Shown here piece by piece: positions 43,652 through 55,900 of a stretch of DNA of 64,000 nt; position 1 is the first letter of the stretch; each line of letters begins with the position of its first letter. This DNA is from Owenia fusiformis (taxonomy: Eukaryota; Annelida; Polychaeta; Sabellida; Oweniidae). The notes below the pieces were generated by a model. That model saw only the letters and a list, made by a program, of their open reading frames with translations, had not been told where the DNA came from and ran no database searches. The stretch is from assembly GCA_903813345.2 (NCBI GenBank), contig CAIIXF020000006.1, positions 39,752,848 to 39,816,847 on the forward strand, in the 5' to 3' direction. The position numbers and the translations under genes are program-made.

Positions 43652-45957
43652 TAAATGGCTTCATTAGGAAACTAAGTCGATTAAAAAACCGTGCTTTTAA
43701 CATTGCAAAATTTTCCAGTCGTGATATTGACTGGGACATATACAAAATTTATAGAAATCGGCTTGTTGATGTCTTAAGAAAATGTAAGACTGAATATTAT
43801 GAAAAAATATCGATCATTTTGAGCAACAAAACCACAAATTCAAAGAAGTGGTTTAGCACTTTGCGCCAAGTAAACGGTCACAAACACACACGTGGGGTTC
43901 CTGGTCTTATAGAGAATGATTTAGTTTATGATGATGACTCCAAAAAGGCAAATATTTTAAACGCATATTTCGCAGCCCAATGTACAGTTGACGATGCCGG
44001 CGTAGCTATCAATATTGCAAGTGATCCAACTCCGACTAATATTCTTGAAAGCATCCAAACTACTCCCGAGGAGATTAAAGACCTATTGCAACATCTAGAC
44101 CCTTCGAAAAGTGGAGGATGTGATAACATTCCTAACAAATTTTTGAAAATATGTGCCGATTATATTTGTTTTCCTTTAGCTAAATTATTCAACCTATCCT
44201 TAATGAAGGGAGAATTTCCAACATTATGGAAAAAAGCAAACATTACCCCGATTTTCAAAAAGGAAAATCCACACAAGAAGGAGAACTACCGGCCAGTTTC
44301 ACTTCTTTGCGCTATTTCGAAAGTTCTTGAAAAGATTGTTTTCAATCGTCTTTATGCATTTGTAAAAACAAAAATCACGATTCGACAATCAGGATTCACA
44401 CCTTTCGATTCCACAATAAACCAACTTATTCGGATAATTGATGAGATTAGCAAAGCTCTTGATGATGGTAAAGAAATTCGATTGATCTTTCTTGATATAA
44501 GTAAAGCTTTCGACAAGGTTTGGCATGATATGTTGATCGCAAAATTGAGAAAATTCGGTATCCGTGGAAATCTCTTAAAATGGATAAAGAATTATTTGAC
44601 AGACCGGTCACAAAGAGTTATTGTAAACGGTTCTTCATCAGGGTGGCTACCTGTAAAGGCAGGAGTGCCCCAGGGTTCAGTCCTCGGGCCTCTTTTATTT
44701 TTGATATTTATAAACGACCTCGTTGAAAAAGTCCAGAGTAACATGTATCTTTTCGCAGATGATTCTTTCATCTTTGATATAGTTGAAGACGCAGATGCTA
44801 CTACAATTAAGCTCCAAAGCGACCTGACGAGTATAACAAAATGGGCATCTGACAACTTAGTAACTTTCAATGCTAGGAAAACTCAAACGATGGTTATCTC
44901 TCATAAAATCAACAAACCAGAACACGGTTTATTGACGTTTAATGGTGTTACACTTCAAAACACAAATCAGCATAAACATCTTGGAATGTACTTTACACCA
45001 GATTTAAAATGGAATAATCATATAAATCAAACCATCACAAAAGCCAATAGGTTAATAAATTACATGACCAGACTGAAAAGTAAACTCCCTAGAAATACTC
45101 TTGACACCATCTATAAGTTATATATACGGCCCATTCTTGATTACGCATGTTCTATTTATGACAACACCAGTGAACTTATGGCAGACAAACTCGAAAGAGT
45201 ACAATATCGAGCTTCACTTTTAGTAACCGGCGGAATAAAGCTAACCAGTTACGTCAAATTATGTGGCGATCTGGGATGGCCAACTTTGAAACTAAGACGA
45301 CGTTATTTTAAACTTCTTACCTTTTGTAAAATTGTTTATGGCAAATGCCCACATCATTACCGATCGCTGTTGCCAAATCGAGTTAATACTCGGACACAAT
45401 ATGCACTTAGATCTGCAAACTCGTTTGAGCTGGTAAAATTCAATACGAATTACTTCAAAAATTCATTTATACCTTCAACAGCGCGTGCTTGGAACGACCT
45501 GCCTACACGGATAAAAGATGAAATCAACTTTACGAAATGTAAACTTGAACTATCCAAGTATATTTACGGAGAACTTAAAGGAAAGTATCTTATAAAATTA
45601 TATAACATCGGAGATCGTTTCTCAAATATCCAACATGCACGTATGAGACTCGGCCACACCCTTCTCAATTCCTATTTGTTCAAAATGGAGAAGGTAAATT
45701 CTCCCAACTGCTCGTGTGGAATCCAAAATGAAACAATCTTTCATTACCTACTGATATGTCCAAACTTTACAGATCAACGAAACGATATGCTTTATACATT
45801 AAATGAGGTATGTGCTAACAATCCCGATATAAACCTTAACTCTCAAAATGTTATCAAAGACACAATTCTCTTTGGGAACAAATTTTTAACAGTTGATGAT
45901 AACGAACGTTTGATTTTGGCACTACACACGTTCATAAAAAGTACAAAGAGATTTTAA
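43639..45957 (+). CDS. LINE reverse transcriptase part
   Basis: 772 residues, open from before the overlap with the endonuclease frame to TAA at 45957. RT blocks are all present: NYRPVSLL (217-224), SGFTPFDSTINQL, LDISKAFD (285-292), GVPQGSVLGPLLF (342-354), FADD (372-375). RLGHTLLNSYL and the Cys/His motif near the end are typical of CR1/Jockey-group elements from marine invertebrates. The intact length suggests the copy is young despite the frame offset at its 5' side. Confidence 0.9.
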   Translation: MDKLINGFIRKLSRLKNRAFNIAKFSSRDIDWDIYKIYRNRLVDVLRKCKTEYYEKISIILSNKTTNSKKWFSTLRQVNGHKHTRGVPGLIENDLVYDDDSKKANILNAYFAAQCTVDDAGVAINIASDPTPTNILESIQTTPEEIKDLLQHLDPSKSGGCDNIPNKFLKICADYICFPLAKLFNLSLMKGEFPTLWKKANITPIFKKENPHKKENYRPVSLLCAISKVLEKIVFNRLYAFVKTKITIRQSGFTPFDSTINQLIRIIDEISKALDDGKEIRLIFLDISKAFDKVWHDMLIAKLRKFGIRGNLLKWIKNYLTDRSQRVIVNGSSSGWLPVKAGVPQGSVLGPLLFLIFINDLVEKVQSNMYLFADDSFIFDIVEDADATTIKLQSDLTSITKWASDNLVTFNARKTQTMVISHKINKPEHGLLTFNGVTLQNTNQHKHLGMYFTPDLKWNNHINQTITKANRLINYMTRLKSKLPRNTLDTIYKLYIRPILDYACSIYDNTSELMADKLERVQYRASLLVTGGIKLTSYVKLCGDLGWPTLKLRRRYFKLLTFCKIVYGKCPHHYRSLLPNRVNTRTQYALRSANSFELVKFNTNYFKNSFIPSTARAWNDLPTRIKDEINFTKCKLELSKYIYGELKGKYLIKLYNIGDRFSNIQHARMRLGHTLLNSYLFKMEKVNSPNCSCGIQNETIFHYLLICPNFTDQRNDMLYTLNEVCANNPDINLNSQNVIKDTILFGNKFLTVDDNERLILALHTFIKSTKRF

Positions 45958-46138
45958 TTTTTTGTGTAACCTGAGATGTCCTCTCTACCCAAGTACATTG
46001 TAATATGTTTGTTTTTTCTTTATTGTAACTGCATGTATTTAAATTCTGTATTTATATTTGTATCATGTAATTGAGAAGCATTTAAATTAGCAACTATGCT
46101 ATTTTGCTAATCTGAATAAATATAGTATTATAACAAAC

Positions 46139-46209
46139 ATTCAATTTTGAACAAAATACTCAATCGCCCGAGTGCCGTAGTGAAAATCGGAGCAAATGTG
46201 ACCAAGGCA
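46139..46209. mobile_element. Half of a Harbinger-like palindromic MITE (copy 3)
   Basis: CATTCAATTTTGAACAAAATACTCAATCG...GGAGCAAATGTGACCAAGGCA matches one arm of the element at 20529, followed by TAA. The other arm is absent. The LINE 3' end abuts it on the left and the WDR76 3' array on the right. Confidence 0.8.
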
Positions 46210-46225
46210 TAAATGGAACAAAGTA

Positions 46226-46903
46226 ATTCAGTGTCTATGAGATTCTTGGCTAAGGCTCAACTCATTCACTATAATTACTCTATATGCATGTGTGTCCATT
46301 ACTTGAAGATATGGACCTTTCCACTTGAGTTTCCACCAACTATGCTGTTACGAGTTGGATGGAATACATTAATACTGTTGAAGGAACCAAGAAGTTCAGT
46401 GTCTATGAGATTCTTGGCTAAGGCTCAACTCATTCACTCTATATGTATGTGTGTCCATTACTTGAAGATATGGACCTTTCCACTTGAGTTTCCACCAACT
46501 ATGATGTTACGAGTTGGATGGAATACATTAATACTGTTGATGGAACCAAGAAGTTCAGTGTCTATGAGATTCTTGGCTAAGGCTCAACTCATTAACTCTA
46601 TATGTATGTGTGTCCATTACTTGAAGATATGGACCTTGCCACTTGAGTTTCCACCAACTATGATGTTACGAGTTGGATGGAATACATTAATACTGTTGAT
46701 GGAACCAAGAAGTTCAGTGTCTGTGAGATTCTTGGCTAAGGCTCAACTCATTCACTCTATATGTATGTGTGTCCATTACTTGAAGATATGGACCTTGCCA
46801 CTTGAGTTTCCACCAACTATGATGTTACGAGTTGGGTGGAATACATTAATGCTGTTGACTGAACCAAGTAGTTCAGTGTCTGTGATATTCTTCGCCAAGG
46901 CTC
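46226..46903 (-). repeat. Tandem array of the WDR76 terminal exon, 159 bp unit, 5 copies
   Basis: Anchor GTTCAGTGTCT occurs at 46394, 46553, 46712 and 46871 (exactly 159 bp apart), plus a diverged one near 46228. The last (46871) is inside the real final exon of WDR76. The others lie downstream of its stop codon. Each unit, read on the minus strand, encodes the end of the final WD blade (ALAKN, ELLGSINSINVFHPTRNIIVGGN, SSGKVHIFK, stop) plus about 25 bases of 3' UTR. The splice acceptor and first 25 or so bases of the exon are not included. A 248-codon plus-strand frame here is a shadow of the array. Confidence 0.95.
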
Positions 46904-49900
46904 CTGTCTCCGCTCCCCAGATTTCAATCTACAAAACAAGATCAAAAAGTGTTCAATAAGGACTACTAATAAAGATAATTTTGCTCGAAATTTTTTTTCT
47001 GCCTGATCACCTCAAATCATATTTCGACACATTAACAGAAATAACTGTAATAAGCCCTATTAGCTTTTTTTAAATTTTTTGAGGAATAAGAGCTCAGCAG
47101 TTTTTACAGCTCAAAATCTACATAAAAAGCTACCCTTTTGGTGTAATCAACCAACCTGACATCTTTTGATCATGTGCATGTTAAAATGAAATGAAAAAGT
47201 AAAACTTACCTTGCGTGGTCTGTCCATGCTTCCCACTATGAATGCATCCTCTCTTCTTGGGTGCCATGTGGCTCTGAAGTTGGTCAACCAGCGACCAGTA
47301 TTGTTATTATGGCTGAAAACATAAACAAGAGACAAAACTGATGAATATCCCACTATAAATATTTCACTACTTGTCATTTTAAGAACCACATTTTATGGAG
47401 AAATATGCAGAAAAAATCATTGTTATTACTACAGTATTAAAGGAACAACAAAGATTATTGTAAAATGTATCTATTAAATTGACAACAAAGACTGTTTGGC
47501 CATTGTAGAATATGGGGATGTATTTGTTGTACAATGTCGAATCAACGATTGAATGAAAACACTCATGTGGTTCCTCAGTTTGTTTATGGACATTTCTTAT
47601 TTGACCCAAGCCACAGGAAAAAGAGTCTAATTATCGCACATTTTCTAAATATTTTGATTTTTTGTTTATTTTAAAAAGCACACAGAGACCTTTCAAATGA
47701 GCCATCGCTTTATGTCTTAACAATTTTTCTTGCAGATATGGACCAAAAGATGGATTTGAATTTAGTACATTTTCCTCTTATCTTGGGCACATTTTTGGCT
47801 CTGTAGTACAATTCTAATTTTTGTAATCAGATCCCTTTCCCATGTTGAGGCTCATTTATTGTAGAATGAAGATACAATATGTGTATTAATGATAAATGTT
47901 AAATCTTACTGAATCTTATGCTTTGTAGTCATGTTGCTTGGGTCTGTAGAGTCAAATACCCTGAAATAAAAGATAAATGTAATGACCTTCGGTAAAATAG
48001 ATAAGGAAGTAATCAACTTGAAGACAGAAATACAATAACACATTCTTGAAAAATTAAGTAGAAATACGGTATATTGTTGTTGAAAAATGTGTCATTATCC
48101 TGGAATAGTGTATCAATTGCCCAGGACCAGTAAATTTAACAACAGACCACCTTTTGCTCCTAAATGACTGACCCAATCGTCCAGCATATATTTTACTTAT
48201 TCAACACAAACTTCTCAAAATTCTAATACGTAACTATGAGCGCTGCACACTTTATTTTCATGGGATACATGTATGTGTCATCTGGTCCAGTTAATTGACT
48301 GGACACATTCAATACGGTCCAGTAACCATAGCAAAAATGTTGGTCTATTGGTCTCTCATCCTCCGATCACAGGGCTTCAAAATCCAGAATATCTTCTTTC
48401 TTTTTACACCCTGCTATAAGCAGTTAGCATTTCCCCGATTGAGTACTCGCAATCTGATTGGCTGTCGCAACACTGCGACAGAAATCATGTATAAATCATT
48501 GCGCATAATTAGATCATGTGATTCAGTTTAATCGGGCGCTTCCTAATTGGTTATAGCAGGGGGGAAGAAGGAGGTACGGATTCTGGATACCTGCTTAGGA
48601 GAATGTTGGTCTCTCTGAGACAAATCCCTTATATGCACACTCTCAGTACACCTAGCACATTCTCAGTACACTGATTAATAAATTGTGAAAACGTACCTGA
48701 TGTTCATATCCCATGACGTTGTGAGGAGATACTTCCCTGTGATAGGTGAGAAATATGCTGAGTCAACAGATTTAGAATGAGGGATATCATCCAAGCATGT
48801 TGGGTTTTTTCCCTTCATTTTACGTAAATCCCAGATCTTCACTGTGCTACAAGCAGAAAATTTAAAACACTTAGAATTCAAGGTATGAGGTATAAAATCA
48901 GAAAATATAACACAGGTGACATGAAGAGTTGGACACTTTAACATCATTCTGGTGGTGAAATAAAAATATATTTGTTTTTTGTAAAATCAGTTGTAGCATA
49001 TTTTTTGTATAACCAGTATATGGGCAGACAATAAATTTGCAATTAAGGGGGGCCAATAATGCTATGTAGCCTCGGCCCCTCACAATCTATGTAAATAATT
49101 ATGTTGAATTATATAGAAATAAATAACAATAACCTATAAAAAAAAATAATTTGCAATTTAATCACTTACTTTACTCAATAACCTGAGTTTAAAAAGGCAG
49201 TTTCACTTCAATACACATTTCTCATTTTAAAAGAAAATGTCCATTGTGCTTCCTCTGGTGTGGTTGAGTGTTAACATATATTCAGATCGACTAACAAAAA
49301 ATCTTTTTTTGGTGCAATAACCACAAGGTTGCGTGTTCGAGATGCATGTGCTCCTTGTATATTCATTTATCTTGAACTTACCCGTCAGTGGAAGAGGTTG
49401 CTAAGATATTATCCTTTAAAGGGTGTATACTGACACATTTCACTGTGTATCTTGTGTGAATGTTATATATGCTCTCTGCAGTTGTGCTGCAATAAAAAAA
49501 GTATTGAATTAACATTTCATAAACATATCAAAGAATGATTAAAATGAATGTTTCATGAACATATCATGAAAAGATTTTAATGAATATTTCATGAAATAAA
49601 TGACCTGAAATTACTTGATTTATTTGGTTATAATACGACTTTGTCACTTGTCAAGCTTTCAAATGCCGTCCTTAAGGAGATTTACCAAATTTTTGTGGTG
49701 GGCATGGGCGTAGCTTTTTTTAAGTAGTACGCCACCACCACAAGAACAAGAGTTGGCTGAACCAAAACACGAGCATTCAGGGGGGTCTGGGGAACATTTT
49801 GAAATTTGACTGTATTTGGAGCAAATTTGCAACCATCTGGTACGCCTGTGCGTACCCAGCGTACCGGGCGCTACGCCCATGGTGGGAGCATATATATCTT

Positions 49901-52900
49901 CTTACAATACCTATTAGTGCGCATATCTTTAATTGCCATGTCTCCTGAACTCTGACCCAAGATCAATGTCTGTGGAGATTGCCATGCAAATGCGTAGACT
50001 CTCTCTTCATCAGGGGTTGCATAGATCTAAAATATTTCAAAACAATCTTCTGAATTTTCTGAATTCCTGATTTCTCAGAATAAGAAACTTCTTCTGAAAT
50101 TAAAATTTTATTTTCATATTTGCTTACCTCACAAAAACCTTTTTTTCTAAAATTGATCAAATTTATTTACTTCACAAAAATCTTATGCTCAAACGGAATA
50201 ATATTAGAACTATGTTTTCCTCACAAAACCTTTTTCTCAAACTGATAATATTTGCTTACCTCATCAAAAACCTTTTTCTCAAAGTCAAGACATCTAACTG
50301 TACCGTCGTAACTACAACTGTATAGTTTACTAGGGTTGTGTTTGTCGAACTCTAAGCCGTTAACTGGTCGACTGTGTGGCTCATACATAAATACACCATC
50401 ATCCCCTATTCCTGAATCCTTAAAATACCAAAGATATAAAATTTAGCTCATCAATCAAATAACTTAAAAAATGTAAGTGGTCTTCAGTTTTCTTTCAACT
50501 TTTTATTACAATCAAATGGACTTGTCGATTAAATAATTTACTTTTTTAGTTTTTATAATTTCGAAGAACTGAACAATACAATGCACATATTCAGTAAATA
50601 CTGAACACAAATGAAAATTCCTGTATCAAAAGTATGTAGCCATGATTGCTCAAGTATTTCTTGAACAAGATTTATATTTACTCGAAAAGATTTTGTTTTC
50701 TTTTTTCACTCACCAGGGCCCAAATTCCAAGATGCCCCCATTTATCCCCGGCACACACTAGCACTCTGTCTTCACTGGGATGTATCGCCACGGAGAATAT
50801 CCTTTCTTTAACCACCTTTGCCATAGTTTTTTGAGTAAGCTTCAAGTTTTTGAAACCTTTGATGAAACTGCAATTGAATCAGGGAATAATTAGTCGATGG
50901 ATAGTATGATTCGACACATAAATACACACTGCACTATGAACCATTACACTACACTACAATTTCATTTGAGTACAGTTCACATGTAACACAACAATACAGA
51001 ACACAAAATGTATAAATTGATGCATAAAAACAAACTGCAAAATTGTGGCTTACACTACGTTACACTAAAACTATGCACTCACATCACAACCTTATACTAT
51101 ACTACACTACACTACTTTTACAGGGTGTTCCAAAAGTAACAGGACTGGTGCTGGCATTTTGTCAATTTTGCACCGAGTGTCTTCAAATTTTCACAAATTG
51201 TACTTTGAAGTATTGCAACTAAAATTGTAAAGTTTCAGAAAAAATGATGAAATGCGGGTAGAGTTATGGTTACTATAGCAACATGACATCACAATACCCG
51301 GGGCAACTTTTTTCTGAAAATGTGATATCTAACATTTTTGTATTACTAAAGAAAGTATCTAATACACCTATTATAATACAACATTTCTTGTTTATTTTAT
51401 TAGTGTCTTTGTTGTAAAGGTGTTGCTATAAAACTCAAATTCAAGTATAATTTCATAATAATAATATTTATTCAATTTCTTGGAATATCACTATGAATTA
51501 CAGTCTGAACAATTCATGGTTGAGTTTTTGAAAATAACCAATTTGAAGCCAGTCATCCACCTTGATAAAGCGCCTGCCCGCAGGTCACCATTAAAGACCA
51601 TGTAGCTGTAGAGGAGTTAGGTCTTGAGTTCTAAAACCATGCACCATACTCTTCTGATCATGCAACATCCAATTTTTACTTACATGGAGAAGGGAATGCT
51701 AATCAGTGCTGTAAGATCTTTAAAAATGAGATTGAGCTTCTCCAAGTTGTTCAATCGACCATGCGTGACATGTCCTCAAATGGGTTCACTCATGCGTTTG
51801 AGTCATGGAAACAGAGTGCTACTCTTCTACTGACCAAAGAGGAGCCTATTTTTCAAAGTACATAGGATACATAGGAATATCAAATTATGTAAAACAAATG
51901 TAATGCCCACCAGTTTTTGCATTTTAACTTTGATATGGGATATACAAAATGGTTAATGTATCTTTCTGTCTTAATGTAACTTTCTGTGTGGAATGTTGCC
52001 CCGGGTATTGTGATGTCATGTTACCATAGCAACCATAACTCTACCTGAGTTACATATTTTTTGTCGAAAATTTGCAATTTTAGTAACGATACATAAAAGT
52101 ACATTATGTAAAATTTTAAAGACGATTGGTGCATATTTAACAAAATGCCAGCACCAGTCTTGTTACTTTTGGAACACCCTGTATGTATAGTTAACAATAC
52201 CCTACCTTGGGAAGGAATCATTGTTGAGTTCAATTTTCACTTTGTGGACAGAGTCAGCCATTTTGTTCACTGACTCTAATAACTTTGTTCCGACACTTTC
52301 ATCTGACACATTTTTTAAACACTTGGCTGCCTCTAGAGGTCCTGCTGGCTTGCGCTCCTGTATTATAATATAAATACTTGTGTTGAAATGGCCATCTCAA
52401 TAAAAGTTTCAAAATTTCAACAATAAAAGTTTTCAATTCTGGGAATTGTAGTTAAAATGTATTCTTTTATTTACAATACACTACATGTATGTATATGACT
52501 TTATGGGCTCTATTTTTTGTATTTTTTGTATTAGCAAGCAAATTGGTCTAAGATAGGGCAATGTAGATCTTGAGTAGTACTGACTAGGAAAGACAAAATT
52601 TATGACCCAAAGGATTTTGACCCGAGCTGACCTGAATCACTGCACCAAATGGATCTACAGTTAAGGTGAATGTAATTATAACTGTCTCATGTGTTTAATA
52701 TAACATGAATCAAATATGTATTTTAATCCTTAATTCCTTAAGTCAAATTGAGCAAAATCTTACATGTTCTTGAACGGGTGTGAAGATCAGTGGGGGTTCG
52801 CGTGGTGGGAGCTGTACCCCATCAGCATCAATACGTCGTAATCTGGAGCTCTGACGTCGTGGAAGTGGAGGTGATTTCTCTCTGAAAATATACAAGTGAG

Positions 52901-55900
52901 AAATTTAGCCACAAGTGTAATTTAAGCATCATGTGAGAAAATTAAAAGAAAATTAGCAAAAAATTAGAGATTTGGAGCCATGTGGGAAATTTAACAAAAA
53001 GTGGGAAATTTAGTATCATATGGTAAATCAAGCATCATCTGCAAAATTAAGCATCACATGGTAAATTTAGCATCATGTATGACTTTAACATCATGAACCC
53101 GAAATTCTCCCCGACATCACCCCTACTGACCTTTTTTCCTTTTTCAGACCAAGGACCTCCGTTTTCTTTTTCTGTGTCAGCATTTTCAACTTTGCTTTGC
53201 TACCATTTATTCCAATTGAGGCCAGAAAGGAGGCATTGTCTTGTATATTCTTCAGTCGCAACTTCTCAAACTCAGAAATCTTCGACTCTTGCTGAAATGA
53301 TAAAGTATGCTCATATAAATGAGTGATAGAAATTTTTGGATGATTTATCTAAAATTGATACAACATAAAATGGATATATTTTTGAAAATTTGATATCTAC
53401 ATCTTACCAGTCACTCATATGCCTGGAATGACCGATATTACTGAAATACAGGGTGGTCAAAAAAAATGGAAACCCTTACACCATTTTCCTCATATATTTG
53501 TCATTTTAAGAAATAACTCCCTGATATTTTGCACATTTGTACATCATTCAATTTCCTACCAGCCTATTTTATTTCATGACCATCAGATTGATAGTCACAA
53601 TGTTACAGCACTTTACAGAACATGCCCTATTGGCCACTACTGCGCTGTCGGGCCACCTGCACTCGCCGTCCAAAATGTCCCTACCTGTAGGGATATGGCA
53701 AGCAAAAAGTGTATGAGAATGACCTCAGGACAATCACAAACCTCAAAAGTGAGATCATCCGTATCATTCAGGCCATACCTGCTGAGGAATGCATTCGGCG
53801 CATTGACAACTGTGCAGGTTTGCCTACAGCGCGATGATGGCCAAACTTGAAGCATGTTATTCAAAGTGCTGTAAAATTTGGTAATTTTGAAATTTGGTAG
53901 GGTGGTAGGAAATTGAATGATGTACAAATGTGTGAAACATTAGGGAGTAATTTCTTAAAATGACAAAGATATTAGGAAAATGCAGTGTTTCCATTTTTTT
54001 GACCACCCTGTATTACACAGCTGAAGGGACATACATTTAAGAGATAACAAAAATAACTTCATTTATTTACTACATGACTGCAAACAATATTGTTCTCTTT
54101 TCAACAAAAACAATAGTTCAGTGATCTCCCCAGCATTAAAGCAAGTTGGTGCAGCACCCACCTGAGATTTTGAAAATAGGCTTGCACCCATCTGAAAATC
54201 CATTTGCAGCCAAATCATGTAAAAGGCATATTTTGTACCCACTCGAGAAAAATCCTGTTACTTACCCTATCTGAATCATCTTCATCATCACTTGATTCTG
54301 TAGTATCCTCAGTCTTAATAGCAGATGAGGAAACCTATAACAAGAAAAAATATAGAAGCCTTAGAAAAGGTTGAAGTTAAGAGGTTTTTGAGTCTAATGA
54401 TAACTTAACAATCTTATTTCACAAATAGGGCACAGGCCAGTAGCCATAGCCAGTCTTTACCAATGGAGGTTCATGTTTTGAAAAATTCCAGGGGGGTTCA
54501 CTTGTCACAAATTTGGCCCAAAATGGCAAAAATCGCTTGAATAGTGCCTAGAATGGTGAAAAACTGCATGGTTTTGAAAGAATTTTTAGCCAGGGGTTCG
54601 TTTTTTAACCCCCAAACTAGCTTGAACCCCCTGACCCCCACTGACTATGAACCTGGGGCACAGATTCTGAAGCAAAATTAATATAGATCAGTCACAGCCG
54701 GGTTTGTAGAAAAAAACGGGTACCGGATACCGGGTAGTAAATCCTTCATGCTGGGTTCAAACTTGGTACACGGTCGAAAAAAACGGGTACCCCAAAAAAC
54801 GAAAAATACGAATATGTAACATAATTAGATCATTAGAAAACGTGTAAGATTTGTTTTGAATTTACAAAAATGTATGTAACTTCCCTCAAAATTGAGCTAG
54901 AAGCTTAAAATAAAAAGCATTTTAAGGCTCTTTTCTTCCTCTATCATCATGGTATGGTCATATTCTCATTGGTTATGGGGGGGGAGGTGCGAACCCCCTC
55001 CTGGCTACGGCTATGACATTGTAAGACGATTTGAAAAACATGACAAATCAATCTTACTCTATTTTCAATAGTTCGTATGTTGATACGTGAATTGTTTTGA
55101 TTATGATTTAAATCTGTAAATAGCTATCGTTACTTTAGCAGAGAGATGACGTGTGTTAATTTACATGGTGCAACGTGTAAGATTTTGATGATTAATCATA
55201 ATTTAAGTTATCCCAAATTTTGACGAAACGTCCACTGAAGTGTAAATTGTTACGTCTTACAATGTCATAGGCGTAGATGATAGAGGAAGAGCTATAAAAT
55301 GCTTTTTATTTGAAGGTTCTAGTTCAATTGTGAAGGAAGTAACATACATTTTTGTACATACGTAACATACGTTTTCTTTCGATCTAATTATGTTATACAT
55401 GTATATTCGTATTTTTCGTTTTTTGGGTACCCGGTTTTTTCGACCGGGTACCGGGTACCAAGTTTGAACCCAGCATGGAGGATTTACTACCCGGTACCCG
55501 GTTTTTTCTACAAACCCGTCACAGCCTTTGACATAGGTAAATTGGGCGTTGAGGTGACCATGCACCCCCCCCCCTAGATTTGAAACAGAGTCTAGAATTG
55601 AAAGCTGTAGAGGTAATTAAGCCAATGACAGATATGATACTAAAGTTTGTATGGCTCACTTCAGCAAATCCACCTGTCATTTATTTATATTCAAAACTAA
55701 ATTAAAAAAATTTCTCCCGATCCACACTTTTGAACGACCCATCCATATCCAAAGTCCCTTGGCAAATCCTTCTGACGCCCCTGCAGGAGAATTCATAAAA
55801 GAATTCCTGTAAGTTTCCTTGCATTTTAATTTGCCTAGAAATGTCATGTAAACCCTGGAGATGTAATGTGGATCTACCTACATGTAGTATGTGATGAGAA

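Larger units (their letters stand above)
42488..46138 (+). mobile_element. CR1-like LINE, near full length, one frame break
   Basis: The first frame, 42488-43651, holds a hydrophobic N-terminal stretch followed by GGIHPNPGP (residues 60-68), a 2A-like motif. An APE-type endonuclease follows (ANINS; LSETKL about 118-122; GGGVAIYI; CYRPPN; LLGDFNA about 226-232; HHSECDHKT about 296-303). The second frame, 43639-45957, has the RT, with LDISKAFDKVWH (about 285-296), AGVPQGSVLGPLLF, LFADDSFIF (about 371-379), and a C-terminal CxC...H...C motif (SPNCSCGIQNETIFHYLLICP). Such elements encode these as one polypeptide. Here the frames are offset at SKPWIN*, so a single-base change separates them. The 5' boundary is unclear. 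The AT-rich 3' tail ends at the MITE piece at 46139. Confidence 0.9.

Noticed and set aside
46213-46959. 248-codon plus-strand frame with four internal repeats
   Set aside because: It is the antisense of the WDR76 last exon and its 159 bp copies. The minus strand carries the conserved WD-blade codons and splice site.
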